64,000 nt of DNA. It comes from JAAEUB01 sp964550345. Its GTDB lineage: Bacteria > Pseudomonadota > Alphaproteobacteria > Rhodobacterales > Rhodobacteraceae. Position numbers and translations under genes: made by a program. Under the pieces are notes generated by a model. It did not search any database. It saw only the letters and a program-made list of their open reading frames with translations, and was not told the DNA's origin. Below are positions 18,503-26,057 of this stretch, piece by piece. Within the stretch, counting starts at the first letter, position 1, and each line of letters starts with the position of its first letter. The stretch spans positions 1-64,000 of the forward strand of contig CAZJYZ010000008.1 in the NCBI GenBank assembly GCA_964550345.1, given 5' to 3'.

Positions 18503-18754
18503 ATGCAAGTTGATGTGCTGTATTTCGCATGGGTGCGTGAGCGGATCGGCCTGCCGCGAGAAAGCGTTGAGACTTCGGCAAGTGATGTCGCCGGGCTGAT
18601 CGAGGAATTGCGGGGGCGAGAGGAGCGTTACGCGTTGGCATTCAGCGATCTTAGCGCCCTCAAGGTCGCGATTGATCAGGAGTTGACCGGCTTTGACGCC
18701 CCATTGAGCGGCGCGCGCGAAGTCGCCTTCTTCCCGCCCATGACCGGGGGCTAA
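18503..18754 (+). CDS. moaD: Molybdopterin synthase small subunit (sulfur carrier)
   Basis: Ubiquitin-like sulfur carrier of 83 residues for molybdenum cofactor synthesis. It ends in the required Gly-Gly (PPMTGG), which is adenylated and thiocarboxylated by MoeB-type enzymes before sulfur transfer. GAGGGAAAG in the end of pgsA is its ribosome site. moaE follows 5 bases later, giving the two subunits of molybdopterin synthase from one message. Confidence 0.95.
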   Translation: MQVDVLYFAWVRERIGLPRESVETSASDVAGLIEELRGREERYALAFSDLSALKVAIDQELTGFDAPLSGAREVAFFPPMTGG

Positions 18755-18759
18755 GCGTT

Positions 18760-19197
18760 ATGCTATCGGTACAGTCCGAGCTTTTTGACCCCGGTGAAGT
18801 GCTAAACCAATTTACTAAAGAGGTGGGTAATGCCGGGGCTGTGGTCAGCTTTACCGGTCTGGTGCGTGACGATACCGGTGATCTGAAACATATGGAGATA
18901 GAACATTACCCCGGCATGACCGAAAAAGCGATTGGGGCAATGATGGACGAGGCGCAGGCGCGTTGGAAACTGACCGCATGCACCGTGATCCATCGCTACG
19001 GCAAGCTGGCCCCGAATGAGGTGATCATGATGGTGGCAACCGCTGCCAGCCACCGCGTCGAAGCCTTCGCGGCGGCTGATTATCTGATGGATTATCTGAA
19101 ATCACGCGCTCCCTTTTGGAAAAAAGAAGTTACTGGTGCCGGGGATGCCTGGGTTGCCAGCAAAGAGGCCGACGAAGAAGCCCTGAAACGCTGGTAG
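18760..19197 (+). CDS. moaE: Molybdopterin synthase catalytic subunit
   Basis: Large subunit of molybdopterin synthase, 145 residues, which converts cyclic pyranopterin monophosphate to molybdopterin using MoaD thiocarboxylate. Recognisable parts are VVSFTGLVRD near 30, LEIEHYPGM-like EIEHYPGM near 48, HRYGKL near 75 and the active-site lysine region LKSRAPFWKKE near 113. Moco genes for later steps (mobA, mobB-moeA) lie on the opposite strand about 1 kb downstream. A copy of the dispersed intergenic motif follows the stop. Confidence 0.96.
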   Translation: MLSVQSELFDPGEVLNQFTKEVGNAGAVVSFTGLVRDDTGDLKHMEIEHYPGMTEKAIGAMMDEAQARWKLTACTVIHRYGKLAPNEVIMMVATAASHRVEAFAAADYLMDYLKSRAPFWKKEVTGAGDAWVASKEADEEALKRW

Positions 19198-19216
19198 CGT
19201 TGAAGCATCGTGTCAG

Positions 19217-19270
19217 GCGAGGGGGCCAGCCCCCTCGCGCTCCCCCGAGGTATTTTTGCCAAGATGAAAA
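19217..19270 (+). repeat. Dispersed intergenic motif, copy A, with GC hairpin
   Basis: Just after moaE. A perfect 9-base stem, GCGAGGGGG with CCCCCTCGC (19217-19225 and 19230-19238, loop CCAG), is followed at 19241-19270 by a C-run, GAGGTATTTTTGCC and AAGATGAAAA. The second part is shared with copies B to E. The hairpin could end transcription of moaE, but the T-run comes only after a 14-base spacer, so a classical terminator is doubtful. Confidence 0.7.
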
Positions 19271-19336
19271 GAGTGCTGCTTTTCCTCTTGCAGGAAATAT
19301 CCTCGTCGAAGGCATGAAATCTGCATCAGTTCGATT

Positions 19337-19837
19337 TCAGCCCTGACCCTGCAATTCCGCAAGGATTGTATCGATGATGTCCATACCGGAACCCCAGCCT
19401 TTGCCCATGCCTTCCATGGCGGCAGCGAAGACCTGCTGTTCAGTTTCACTGGCCTCATGCGGGCTCCAAGAGAAGTGTATCTTGGTGCTGTCGCCTTCTT
19501 CGGTGAATGTCACCACCGCTTTCAGTTTGCTGGGCCAGTTTTCCATCATCGGCGGGACGTTTTCATTCCAATCCGCGTCACTGTTTGATTGAACCCAGAC
19601 CAGCTGCGTCTGTTCCTCAACTTCCAAAAATTCGAAACGTTCGAAAAACGACCCATTTCGCATCTTCATTTCATTCAGCCACAAGCCGCCAGGCTTTACA
19701 TCCAGCTTGTGAATGACTGTTTCAACCCCCGGACCGTACCAGCGCGCCAGCAGTTCAGGTTCAGTCCAGGTTCGCCATACCAGTTCACGGGGGGCATCAA
19801 AAACGCGCTTAAGCACATATGTTGGTAATTCATTCAT
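19337..19837 (-). CDS. SRPBCC / AHSA1-type START-like domain protein
   Basis: Protein of 166 residues with the Bet v1-like fold used for binding hydrophobic ligands or as an Hsp90 activator homology domain. The family opening VFDAPRELVWRTWTEPELLARWYGP near 13-37 and W-rich strands are clear, as is the C-terminal GWGSGMDIIDTILAEL helix. Such proteins are commonly encoded right behind an ArsR-type repressor, exactly as here (8-base overlap). Ligand and physiological role are unknown. Confidence 0.88.
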   Translation of the reverse strand: MNELPTYVLKRVFDAPRELVWRTWTEPELLARWYGPGVETVIHKLDVKPGGLWLNEMKMRNGSFFERFEFLEVEEQTQLVWVQSNSDADWNENVPPMMENWPSKLKAVVTFTEEGDSTKIHFSWSPHEASETEQQVFAAAMEGMGKGWGSGMDIIDTILAELQGQG

Positions 19838-20201
19838 TCCCTGTTCCTTTTTTCTGAGTATTTTTTAGGTCGTCCAGAAGGTCATCGAGCTGATCAAAGC
19901 TCGTTGTCCAAAATTTTCGGAAATCTTCCAGCCAATTGACAGCCTCGGCCATCGGTCCGGCCTGCAGCACTGCAGGTCTGCGCTGGGCGTCGACAGCGCG
20001 CCGGACCAGCCCGGCATTCTCCAGCACTTTCAGGTGTTTTGAAACGGCCGGCTGGCTCATTTCAAAAGGAGCTGCCAATTCGTTAACACAAGCTTCGCCC
20101 GCCGCCAGTCGGGATAAAATTGCCCGACGTGTGGGGTCTGCAAGGGCTGCAAACACGGCATCAAGGTTTTGTGGCTGGCCGGATGTGGCAATCGCTTCCA
20201 T
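19830..20201 (-). CDS. ArsR-family winged-helix repressor
   Basis: Transcription regulator of 123 residues. The wHTH core runs from FAALADPTRRAILSRLAAGE near 16 through NELAAPFEMSQPAVSKHLKVLENAGLV near 40. The arsenic-binding Cys-Val-Cys motif of true ArsR is absent: there is a single Cys in EACVNEL. Metal sensing is therefore unlikely, and this is the type paired with SRPBCC proteins. I use ATG 20201; no strong ribosome site precedes it and a TATATA box lies only about 20 bases upstream, so the message may be nearly leaderless. A dyad covers the start. Confidence 0.88.
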   Translation of the reverse strand: MEAIATSGQPQNLDAVFAALADPTRRAILSRLAAGEACVNELAAPFEMSQPAVSKHLKVLENAGLVRRAVDAQRRPAVLQAGPMAEAVNWLEDFRKFWTTSFDQLDDLLDDLKNTQKKGTGNE

Positions 20202-20215
20202 AACCAACAGGTTAT
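20200..20215 (-). promoter_or_regulatory. Candidate autoregulatory operator of the ArsR/SRPBCC pair
   Basis: Perfect inverted repeat ATAACC-N4-GGTTAT immediately at the ArsR start codon, with a TATATA-like -10 just upstream on the minus strand. Binding here would block initiation. The position and symmetry suit ArsR autoregulation; that it is the operator is inference. Confidence 0.5.
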
Positions 20216-20323
20216 ATAAAGCGGGAAAATCTGTCAAGCCCGTGGTCTGCCGGACTTTCTGCAATCAAATTGAGTGGCTGAGCCACGCGTTATTCATGAT
20301 TGGTAAATAGGGCGAGTGATGCG

Positions 20324-22105
20324 CTAAATCCCGAACCCGGCATAGGGCAGGAACCGCACCATATCGCCCGGACTGATATCGCCAGCAGGTTCCGCAAGCT
20401 CCACCAGACCACCCGCCCAGCTAAGCCCCGATATGCGTCCCGAGCCTTCTGACTGGAACACTTCCACAGCCCCTTCAGCGTTAATGCGGGCGCGCAGATA
20501 TTCCCGCCGCCCCGCTTTTTTGGACTTGGAGAAAGCGGCGGGCAGGGTGATCGCCATGGGTTTGCTCCAGCCAGCTCCAGCCAGAACCGAAAGGGAGGGG
20601 CGCGCGAAAACGAGGGTGCAAACAAGGGCTGCCACCGGGTTTCCGGGCAGGCCGAACACCGGCACACCTTGCCACATGGCCAGCGCCAGTGGGCGCCCGG
20701 GTTTAATCGCAACGCGCCAGGTATTCAGGCTGCCCTCTTCGCTGAGGATGGCCGAGACATGGTCTTCGTCCCCGGCTGACGCACCACCCGAGGTCAGGAT
20801 CACATCCGCCCGGTTGGCTGCGTCATCCAGGGCGGCGCGCAATGCTGTACGGTTGTCGCTGACATGGCCAAGGTCAACGGGTTCGTATCCCCACTTTTCC
20901 GACAAAGCCAGGAGCATGGGGCGGTTTGCGTCATAGGTCGCGGCAGGGTCAAGCGTGGATCCCGGCGCCACAATTTCGTCGCCGGTTGAAAGCACCCCAA
21001 CCCGAAGCCGTTTACGCACCCTCGCCGTGGCCAGGCCTAACCCGGAAAGAAGGGCGATATCAGGTGGGCGGATAACGTGACCGGCGGGCAGGGCCAGCTT
21101 GCCTGCTTCAACGTCTTCACCCGCCTTGCGGGCATTTGCGCGCGGTTTGATGCCAGCGCCAAAACTTATGCGGTCATTGTTGAGGGTGACGTCTTCTTCC
21201 ATCACCACACAATCCACCCCATTGGGCAGCAAGGCACCGGTGAGGATACGAATGGCATGGCCATGGGGCACGGTGCCGGTAAAGGGCCCACCTGCAGCGG
21301 CGCGTTCGTCCATCAGCGGTAAATCCGCATCCCCTTCGGCTGGAAGGGCGGCATGTGCAAACCCATAGCCATCCACGGCTGAATTTGCCCCGGGAGGGTT
21401 TGAGCGCATTGCCATGTGGTCGCATTCCAGCACCCGGTTCAGGGCGGAGGCGACCGGTATTTCCTCGCTACCGGTAACAGGTGCAACCGCGCCACGCAGA
21501 TGGGCCAGCGCCGTGTCAACAGGTGTCCACTCCACGCCTTGCGGCAGGGCAAAACAATCATCCTTGAGGGGCTTTGCCTTGCTGGTGGAAGTCGGGGCAG
21601 GGGATGGCCGGGCCAATCCGGTTTCTTCAAGGATGAAATCGGCGATGCTGATCGTGTCATCCAGATCAAATACAGGCAGGTCGGTATCGGTCACCGGCAC
21701 GTCGGCGGCTACCGCGCGAATTGTCGGGTCTGAGCGCGCGATCAACCCTTGTGTGGTTTCCTGGCGCATGACTTCGACTTTGGGATGGTCGTCGCGCTTG
21801 TAGCCCTCGACCAGAACCAGGTCACATGGCTCTAGCTTGGCCACCAACGTTGCCAGCGTCGGTTCTTCGTCGTCGCCCAACTCGTGCATCAGGGCCCAGC
21901 GTTTATAGGAGGCCAGCAGGACTTCACCAGCGCCCGCGGCGCGGTGGCGAAAGCTGTCTTTGCCTTTGTGGTCAACGTCAAAGGCGTGATGGGCATGTTT
22001 GAGGGTCGAAACCTTCAGGCCACGCCCGGTAATTTCCGACACCAGCCGCTCCATCAGCCCGGTTTTGCCCGAGTTTTTCCAGCCAACAACACCATAGATT
22101 TTCAT
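20324..22105 (-). CDS. Fused MobB / MoeA: Moco guanylation adaptor and molybdenum insertase
   Basis: Single protein of 593 residues joining two steps of molybdenum cofactor maturation. Residues 1-165 are MobB, with the P-loop GWKNSGKTGLM near 8 and LVEGYKRDDHPK near 97. After a linker (about 166-190), residues 190-593 are MoeA, with SAVDGYGF near 239, the molybdate/MPT site LSTGDEI near 371, TSGGASAGDEDH near 437 and GLPGNPVA near 483. MoeA inserts molybdate; MobB assists MobA in forming the guanine dinucleotide. Its start overlaps mobA (ATGA), which follows fdhD the same way. Such fusions are known in Rhodobacterales. Confidence 0.94.
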   Translation of the reverse strand: MKIYGVVGWKNSGKTGLMERLVSEITGRGLKVSTLKHAHHAFDVDHKGKDSFRHRAAGAGEVLLASYKRWALMHELGDDEEPTLATLVAKLEPCDLVLVEGYKRDDHPKVEVMRQETTQGLIARSDPTIRAVAADVPVTDTDLPVFDLDDTISIADFILEETGLARPSPAPTSTSKAKPLKDDCFALPQGVEWTPVDTALAHLRGAVAPVTGSEEIPVASALNRVLECDHMAMRSNPPGANSAVDGYGFAHAALPAEGDADLPLMDERAAAGGPFTGTVPHGHAIRILTGALLPNGVDCVVMEEDVTLNNDRISFGAGIKPRANARKAGEDVEAGKLALPAGHVIRPPDIALLSGLGLATARVRKRLRVGVLSTGDEIVAPGSTLDPAATYDANRPMLLALSEKWGYEPVDLGHVSDNRTALRAALDDAANRADVILTSGGASAGDEDHVSAILSEEGSLNTWRVAIKPGRPLALAMWQGVPVFGLPGNPVAALVCTLVFARPSLSVLAGAGWSKPMAITLPAAFSKSKKAGRREYLRARINAEGAVEVFQSEGSGRISGLSWAGGLVELAEPAGDISPGDMVRFLPYAGFGI

Positions 22106-22725
22106 GTGACAGCGCCTTTCAGCATGGCTTCGGCCCGGTCAAGGTCTTCGGGCGTATTAACGTTGAAAAAGGGATTGTAAGGCGTCGTCGGGAACGAAGC
22201 CAATGCGGCATTGTGGCGGTCGGTCCACTGGCCGACCTTGCGGATACCACTCAGAAGGGCCTCGCGCAGGTCCTCGCGCAGTTCAACCGGCCATAGGCCA
22301 AAGGTTGGCTGCCGCCTTGGTCCCAGATCGGGGTCGTCGGTGGCAGCCAGAACGACTTTTGCGCCGGTTTCTTCGGCCCTCAGCAACAGGCGCGGCACCA
22401 GATCCGGCGGCAGAAACGGCGTGTCGGCCGCGGCGGTGACTATGGCGTCCGCCCCATGGCTTGCCGCCCAATCAAGCCCCGCCAGAACCCCGCCAAGCGG
22501 ACCTACGAAGCCTTCGATATTGTCGGCTATGACAGGCAGGCCAATGGCATGAAAACGTGATGGGTCGCCATTGGCATTCAGCGCTACGCGTTCGACCTGC
22601 GGCAACAGACGCTCCATCACATGGGCCAGCAACGTGCCTTTGCCCAAGGGCAAGAGCGCCTTGTCACCACCGCCCATACGGGTGGCGCGACCACCGGCAA
22701 GTATGACGCCAAGGGGTGCTTTCAT
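22102..22725 (-). CDS. mobA: Molybdenum cofactor guanylyltransferase
   Basis: GTP-dependent transferase of 207 residues that makes the bis- or mono-molybdopterin guanine dinucleotide cofactor. The nucleotidyl site LAGGRATRMGGGDKALL near 10-26 is intact, as is TAAADTPFLPPDLV near 96 with the metal-binding Asp. Overlaps of 4 bases with fdhD upstream and with mobB-moeA downstream show a coupled operon. MGD cofactors are used by formate dehydrogenase and related enzymes, which fits fdhD as neighbour. Confidence 0.95.
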   Translation of the reverse strand: MKAPLGVILAGGRATRMGGGDKALLPLGKGTLLAHVMERLLPQVERVALNANGDPSRFHAIGLPVIADNIEGFVGPLGGVLAGLDWAASHGADAIVTAAADTPFLPPDLVPRLLLRAEETGAKVVLAATDDPDLGPRRQPTFGLWPVELREDLREALLSGIRKVGQWTDRHNAALASFPTTPYNPFFNVNTPEDLDRAEAMLKGAVT

Positions 22726-23609
22726 GCTTCCTTATCCCGCCTGAACCTTCTGTCCGGGGCATCGCTTTTACCTATTTCCACATCCCGGATCAGCCGGTCC
22801 TCTCCGGACAGGCAGACAAACCTTTGTCCGCGCAGGCGCCCGATCAGGGTCAGTCCGACCATGCGGGCAATCTCGACCCCCCAGGCGGTGAAGCCTGAGC
22901 GTGAGGCCAGGATCGGAATGCCCATATGGGCGGTTTTGATCACCATTTCCGAGGTCAACCGCCCGGTTGTATAGAGGATTTTATCCTCGGACGGAACGTC
23001 TTCAGACAGCATCCAGCCCGCCACCTTATCGACGGCATTATGGCGGCCTACATCTTCCATATAGACCAGGGGCCGGTCCTGCTGACACAGGACCGTGCCG
23101 TGGATGGCCCCTGCAGCAAGATAGAGCGACGGTGTCCGGTTGATTTTTTTCGACAGGGAATAGAGCCACGAGGTCCGCAGAGGCGCGTTTGGCAGCCGTA
23201 TGTCTGAAAGCCCTTCCATCATATCCCCAAAAACCGTGCCAACAGCGCAGCCCGAAGTGCGCGTCCGGCGCGCCATCTTTTCTTCATACGTCGTTCGGCT
23301 GTGGGTGCGCACGATGACGGTTTCCAGCTCACGGTCCATATCAATGCGCGAGACATCGGCGTTGCCTTCCAGCATGCCCTGATTGGAAAGAAACCCCAGC
23401 GCCAGATATTCCGGGTAATCTCCGATGGTCATGGCGGTCACAATCTCCTGCGCGTTCAGGAAGATCGTCAACGGCCGTTCTTCGACCACACTGATCTCGG
23501 TTTCACGCCCTTCATGGTCATGGCCGGTGGTCTTACGTGTCAGCCGCGCAGCGCCCGGATCGGGGGCCAGCAGGTACGTGTTTTTTTCAAAATCCCGGCT
23601 CAATTGCAT
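22722..23609 (-). CDS. fdhD: Formate dehydrogenase accessory sulfurtransferase
   Basis: Protein of 295 residues that passes sulfur to the molybdenum cofactor of formate dehydrogenase. VYMEDVGRHNAVDKV near 182 and TGRLTSEMVIKTAHMGIPILASRSG near 211 are family landmarks. The usual loop with two cysteines (CxxC in E. coli) reads TSGCAVGTVFG here, with one cysteine only, so the mechanism may differ slightly. No formate dehydrogenase gene is in the window. It is first in the fdhD-mobA-mobB/moeA operon, 56 bases from divergent azlC. Confidence 0.93.
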   Translation of the reverse strand: MQLSRDFEKNTYLLAPDPGAARLTRKTTGHDHEGRETEISVVEERPLTIFLNAQEIVTAMTIGDYPEYLALGFLSNQGMLEGNADVSRIDMDRELETVIVRTHSRTTYEEKMARRTRTSGCAVGTVFGDMMEGLSDIRLPNAPLRTSWLYSLSKKINRTPSLYLAAGAIHGTVLCQQDRPLVYMEDVGRHNAVDKVAGWMLSEDVPSEDKILYTTGRLTSEMVIKTAHMGIPILASRSGFTAWGVEIARMVGLTLIGRLRGQRFVCLSGEDRLIRDVEIGKSDAPDRRFRRDKEA

Positions 23610-23665
23610 CTCCGCGCGTTAACCCATATGGGCATAAGGAGTGAGGTACAGTTTTAGGCAGCTCC

Positions 23666-24376
23666 ATGACAACGTCCAGTGCAAAATCAATCTATCTGCG
23701 TGCCATATTCGATGGGGCGCCTTTTGTGTTGGTTGTAATTCCATTTGCCCTGCTGTTTGGCGTTGTGGCCAGTGAGGCAGGCCTGCCAGTAGCCGAGATC
23801 ATGGGTTTTTCCGTGTTGGTCATTGCTGGCGCGGCACAGCTTACTGCGGTTCAGTTGATGGTTGACGAAGCGCCGATCGTGATCATTCTGGCAACTTCCC
23901 TTGCGGTCAACCTGCGCATGGCGATGTATTCGGCAGCCATCACCCCCCACCTCGGAGCCGCACCTTTGTGGCAACGCGCCTTCGTCGCCTACCTGCTGGT
24001 CGACCAATCCTACATTCTTTCCACTGCACGCTATGAGGCAGAGCCTCAAATGCCCGTGCGGCACAAGATGATTTACTTTTTCGGCGTGATAACCCCCGTG
24101 GCTCCGGCCTGGTACGCATCCTCTTTTGTTGGCGCCATGGTCGGAACCACAATCCCACCGGAATACGCGCTGGATTTCGCTCTGCCGATCACGTTCATTG
24201 CCATGATCGCCCCGATGCTGCGGACCATTGCCCATATGGCGGCCGCCCTGACCTCCGTAGGGCTGGCGCTGGTTTTGACATGGATGCCCTACAGCACCGG
24301 GTTGCTGGTCGCAGCCCTCGGGGCTTTGCTGGTCGGTGCCGAGGTTGAGCGTCAGATGGAAAGACGGCGCGCATGA
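23666..24376 (+). CDS. azlC: AzlC-family branched-chain amino acid exporter, large subunit
   Basis: Membrane protein of 236 residues with about six to eight hydrophobic segments. The family opening GAPFVLVVIPFALLFGVVASEAGL near 14-37 and MGFSVLVIAGAAQLTAVQLM near 46 are characteristic. With AzlD it forms a two-part exporter of the LIV-E class; export of branched-chain amino acids or analogues is known for relatives. Databases often label it an ABC permease, but no ATPase is present. The stop overlaps azlD by 4 bases. Confidence 0.9.
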   Translation: MTTSSAKSIYLRAIFDGAPFVLVVIPFALLFGVVASEAGLPVAEIMGFSVLVIAGAAQLTAVQLMVDEAPIVIILATSLAVNLRMAMYSAAITPHLGAAPLWQRAFVAYLLVDQSYILSTARYEAEPQMPVRHKMIYFFGVITPVAPAWYASSFVGAMVGTTIPPEYALDFALPITFIAMIAPMLRTIAHMAAALTSVGLALVLTWMPYSTGLLVAALGALLVGAEVERQMERRRA

Positions 24377-24702
24377 ACATGTCTGCAGCAGAGATTTGGC
24401 TGATCATTCTGGTCCTCGCGGTGGGCACCTTTCTGATCCGGTTCTCGTTTCTTGGCCTGATCGGGGATCGCCCACTGCCGCCGTGGGTGCTGCGCCATCT
24501 GCGTTACACGCCGGTTGCCGTGTTGCCCGGCCTTGTGGCGCCACTGGTTTTGTGGCCCGCGGCCACTGACGGGCAGCTTGACCCTGCGCGCCTGCTCGCG
24601 GCTTTCACAGCTTTGGCCATTGGCCATTTCACCAAAAATGTGCTGGCGGCGATTGTTGGAGGTGGCGCGGTGCTTTACCTTGGTCTTTGGGTGTTCGGTT
24701 AA
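24373..24702 (+). CDS. azlD: AzlD-family branched-chain amino acid exporter, small subunit
   Basis: Small membrane protein of 109 residues with four hydrophobic helices. It shows the AzlD pattern: an early TFLIRFSFL near 17, the PPWVLRHLRYTPVAVLPGLVAP stretch near 36, and a C-terminal GHFTKNVLAAIVGG near 80. It acts together with AzlC. The ATGA overlap with azlC ensures coupled synthesis. Confidence 0.9.
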   Translation: MNMSAAEIWLIILVLAVGTFLIRFSFLGLIGDRPLPPWVLRHLRYTPVAVLPGLVAPLVLWPAATDGQLDPARLLAAFTALAIGHFTKNVLAAIVGGGAVLYLGLWVFG

Positions 24703-24753
24703 GGCCGAGTGCCAAATCACTCAGATGGTTTTGCTTTGTTGGAATGGGTGCGC

Positions 24754-25347
24754 CTAAATACCCTGGGTCAGGATATAGCCGTTATCTTCTGGATCATTGT
24801 CATAGAACACCTCTTCCGTGACGCCGGGAAGTTCCGCAAAGCTCTCATACAGCTTTCTTGGGAACAGGGTTTGCGGCAAGTGCTCAAACCCCGGTAGGGC
24901 GCGCAATATTGAGGAAATAGATTGCGTGCACATCGCTTTGGGAACGGCGCCGTAGGCCATTGCCGCGCGCATAGCCAATTCGGCCACTTCCGGGGTTACC
25001 ACGATATCCTGCCGGATCGTGTGGTAGGTAACCCGCGAATGGTAGTCGATATAGAAATCGACCGCCGGGTCAGTAATGCCAAAATGCACATCATTACGTT
25101 CGGGCAGGTTGGGGTGATGCCATGTTCCCGCGGGGTCAAACAGAACCCGTTGCGAGCCATTGATCATCAGACCCGCATGTGCGCCGCTGCCTGAAGTATT
25201 GGAAATTACCGTGAAAAGGCTGAGTGTGGGGGGGGCATCATGCACATAAACCGAGTTTTCCACGGCTTCATCCGGCGCCCATTTCGGCTCGGCTGCACAG
25301 GCTGCAAGAAACGCCAGCGCAAGAACGGATAAAACAAAACGCAGCAT
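24754..25347 (-). CDS. Lipoprotein of unknown function
   Basis: Protein of 197 residues with a lipoprotein signal: hydrophobic stretch then LAAC at about residues 14-17. The mature part has TWHHPN, YIDYHSRVTYHTIRQDIV and a conserved CTQSISSIL near 138, with an N-terminal SGSGAHAGLMING. The SGAHAGLMI and late CTQS spacing recalls the Cys/His arrangement of NlpC/P60- or DUF4105-like peptidases, but I cannot confirm such a fold. ATG 25347 is chosen for the lipobox and the GGGGG upstream; an earlier in-frame start exists at 25365. Confidence 0.75.
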   Translation of the reverse strand: MLRFVLSVLALAFLAACAAEPKWAPDEAVENSVYVHDAPPTLSLFTVISNTSGSGAHAGLMINGSQRVLFDPAGTWHHPNLPERNDVHFGITDPAVDFYIDYHSRVTYHTIRQDIVVTPEVAELAMRAAMAYGAVPKAMCTQSISSILRALPGFEHLPQTLFPRKLYESFAELPGVTEEVFYDNDPEDNGYILTQGI

Positions 25348-25383
25348 GAAAACCCCCGAGTGCACAAATGTCAGCCGGATGGC

Positions 25384-25518
25384 TTAGCTGTTAAAAATCG
25401 CCAGAAAGACCATAACAACTATAAAGGCAATGACCGCACGCACAGAGATTTTAATAAATCCCTCATAGGTCTTTTCCTGCACCCGTGTGCTCATAGTTCC
25501 GTGTTCATGTTCAGCCAT
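25384..25518 (-). CDS. aa3-type cytochrome c oxidase subunit IV (short, 44 residues)
   Basis: A very small gene. The product begins MAEHEHGTMSTRVQEK, continues TYEGFIKISVRA and ends in one membrane helix with VVMVFLAIFNS. This matches the bacterial aa3 oxidase subunit IV family, a single-helix subunit of alphaproteobacterial cytochrome oxidases. GGGGAGA lies about 7 bases before the ATG. The main oxidase genes (ctaC/D/E) are not in the window, as is usual for this stray subunit. It sits between the DUF6173-like gene and the lipoprotein gene, same strand. Confidence 0.88.
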   Translation of the reverse strand: MAEHEHGTMSTRVQEKTYEGFIKISVRAVIAFIVVMVFLAIFNS

Positions 25519-25601
25519 TTTCGCGTCTCCCCGTTATTTTGCACTCGTTTAAACGATTTTTTTTGCCCTGTCACGGGTTTGATCATCGACAAAGCAGGTT
25601 C

Positions 25602-26057
25602 TTAGCTTTTCTTTAGATCTTCAGCCAGGCGAAAGCCGATGCGGGTCGGGGCAAGGTCGTCATCCTCGCGTGGCAAGGCGCGCAGCATGACGTTTAGCTG
25701 GCTGACATGCTGGATAAGCTGGGTTCTGGCACCTGCCTGATCCGCGCCATAGAAAGTAACGATATCGGGGTCGAAAAAGCCCAGACCCTCAATACGCAAC
25801 ACACCCACATCACCGCCGGTAAAACCGATGGCGACCTCATGTTCATTGTCAAGTTGTTCTTCGAAGTTCTGGATATAGAGGATCAGCCGCTCATAGGCCC
25901 ACTCAGCCGGGCTTTTGGCCTCAACCGGTTTATCCGTGACCTCTTCGGGCAGGGGCTTTTGCTCAACTGTCAACGGCGCGTCTTCATCACATTGGGCCGC
26001 GTTAGAGCGGGGCGGCGCGGGTTTTTCCGCCTTCTTCTTCTTTGAAACTTTAGCCAT
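25602..26057 (-). CDS. DUF6173-like conserved protein
   Basis: Protein of 151 residues. The first 45 are a basic then Pro/Glu-rich, probably disordered region (MAKVSKKKKAEKPAPP). The rest is a compact domain with SPAEWAYERLILYIQNFEEQL near 49 and GGDVGVLRIEGLGFFDPDIVTFYG near 81. I associate it with the DUF6173 family from memory; no function is known to me. The start overlaps the MBL hydrolase gene by 8 bases with AGAGGGA before it, so it is coupled to the MBL/acyl-CoA dehydrogenase run. Confidence 0.75.
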   Translation of the reverse strand: MAKVSKKKKAEKPAPPRSNAAQCDEDAPLTVEQKPLPEEVTDKPVEAKSPAEWAYERLILYIQNFEEQLDNEHEVAIGFTGGDVGVLRIEGLGFFDPDIVTFYGADQAGARTQLIQHVSQLNVMLRALPREDDDLAPTRIGFRLAEDLKKS

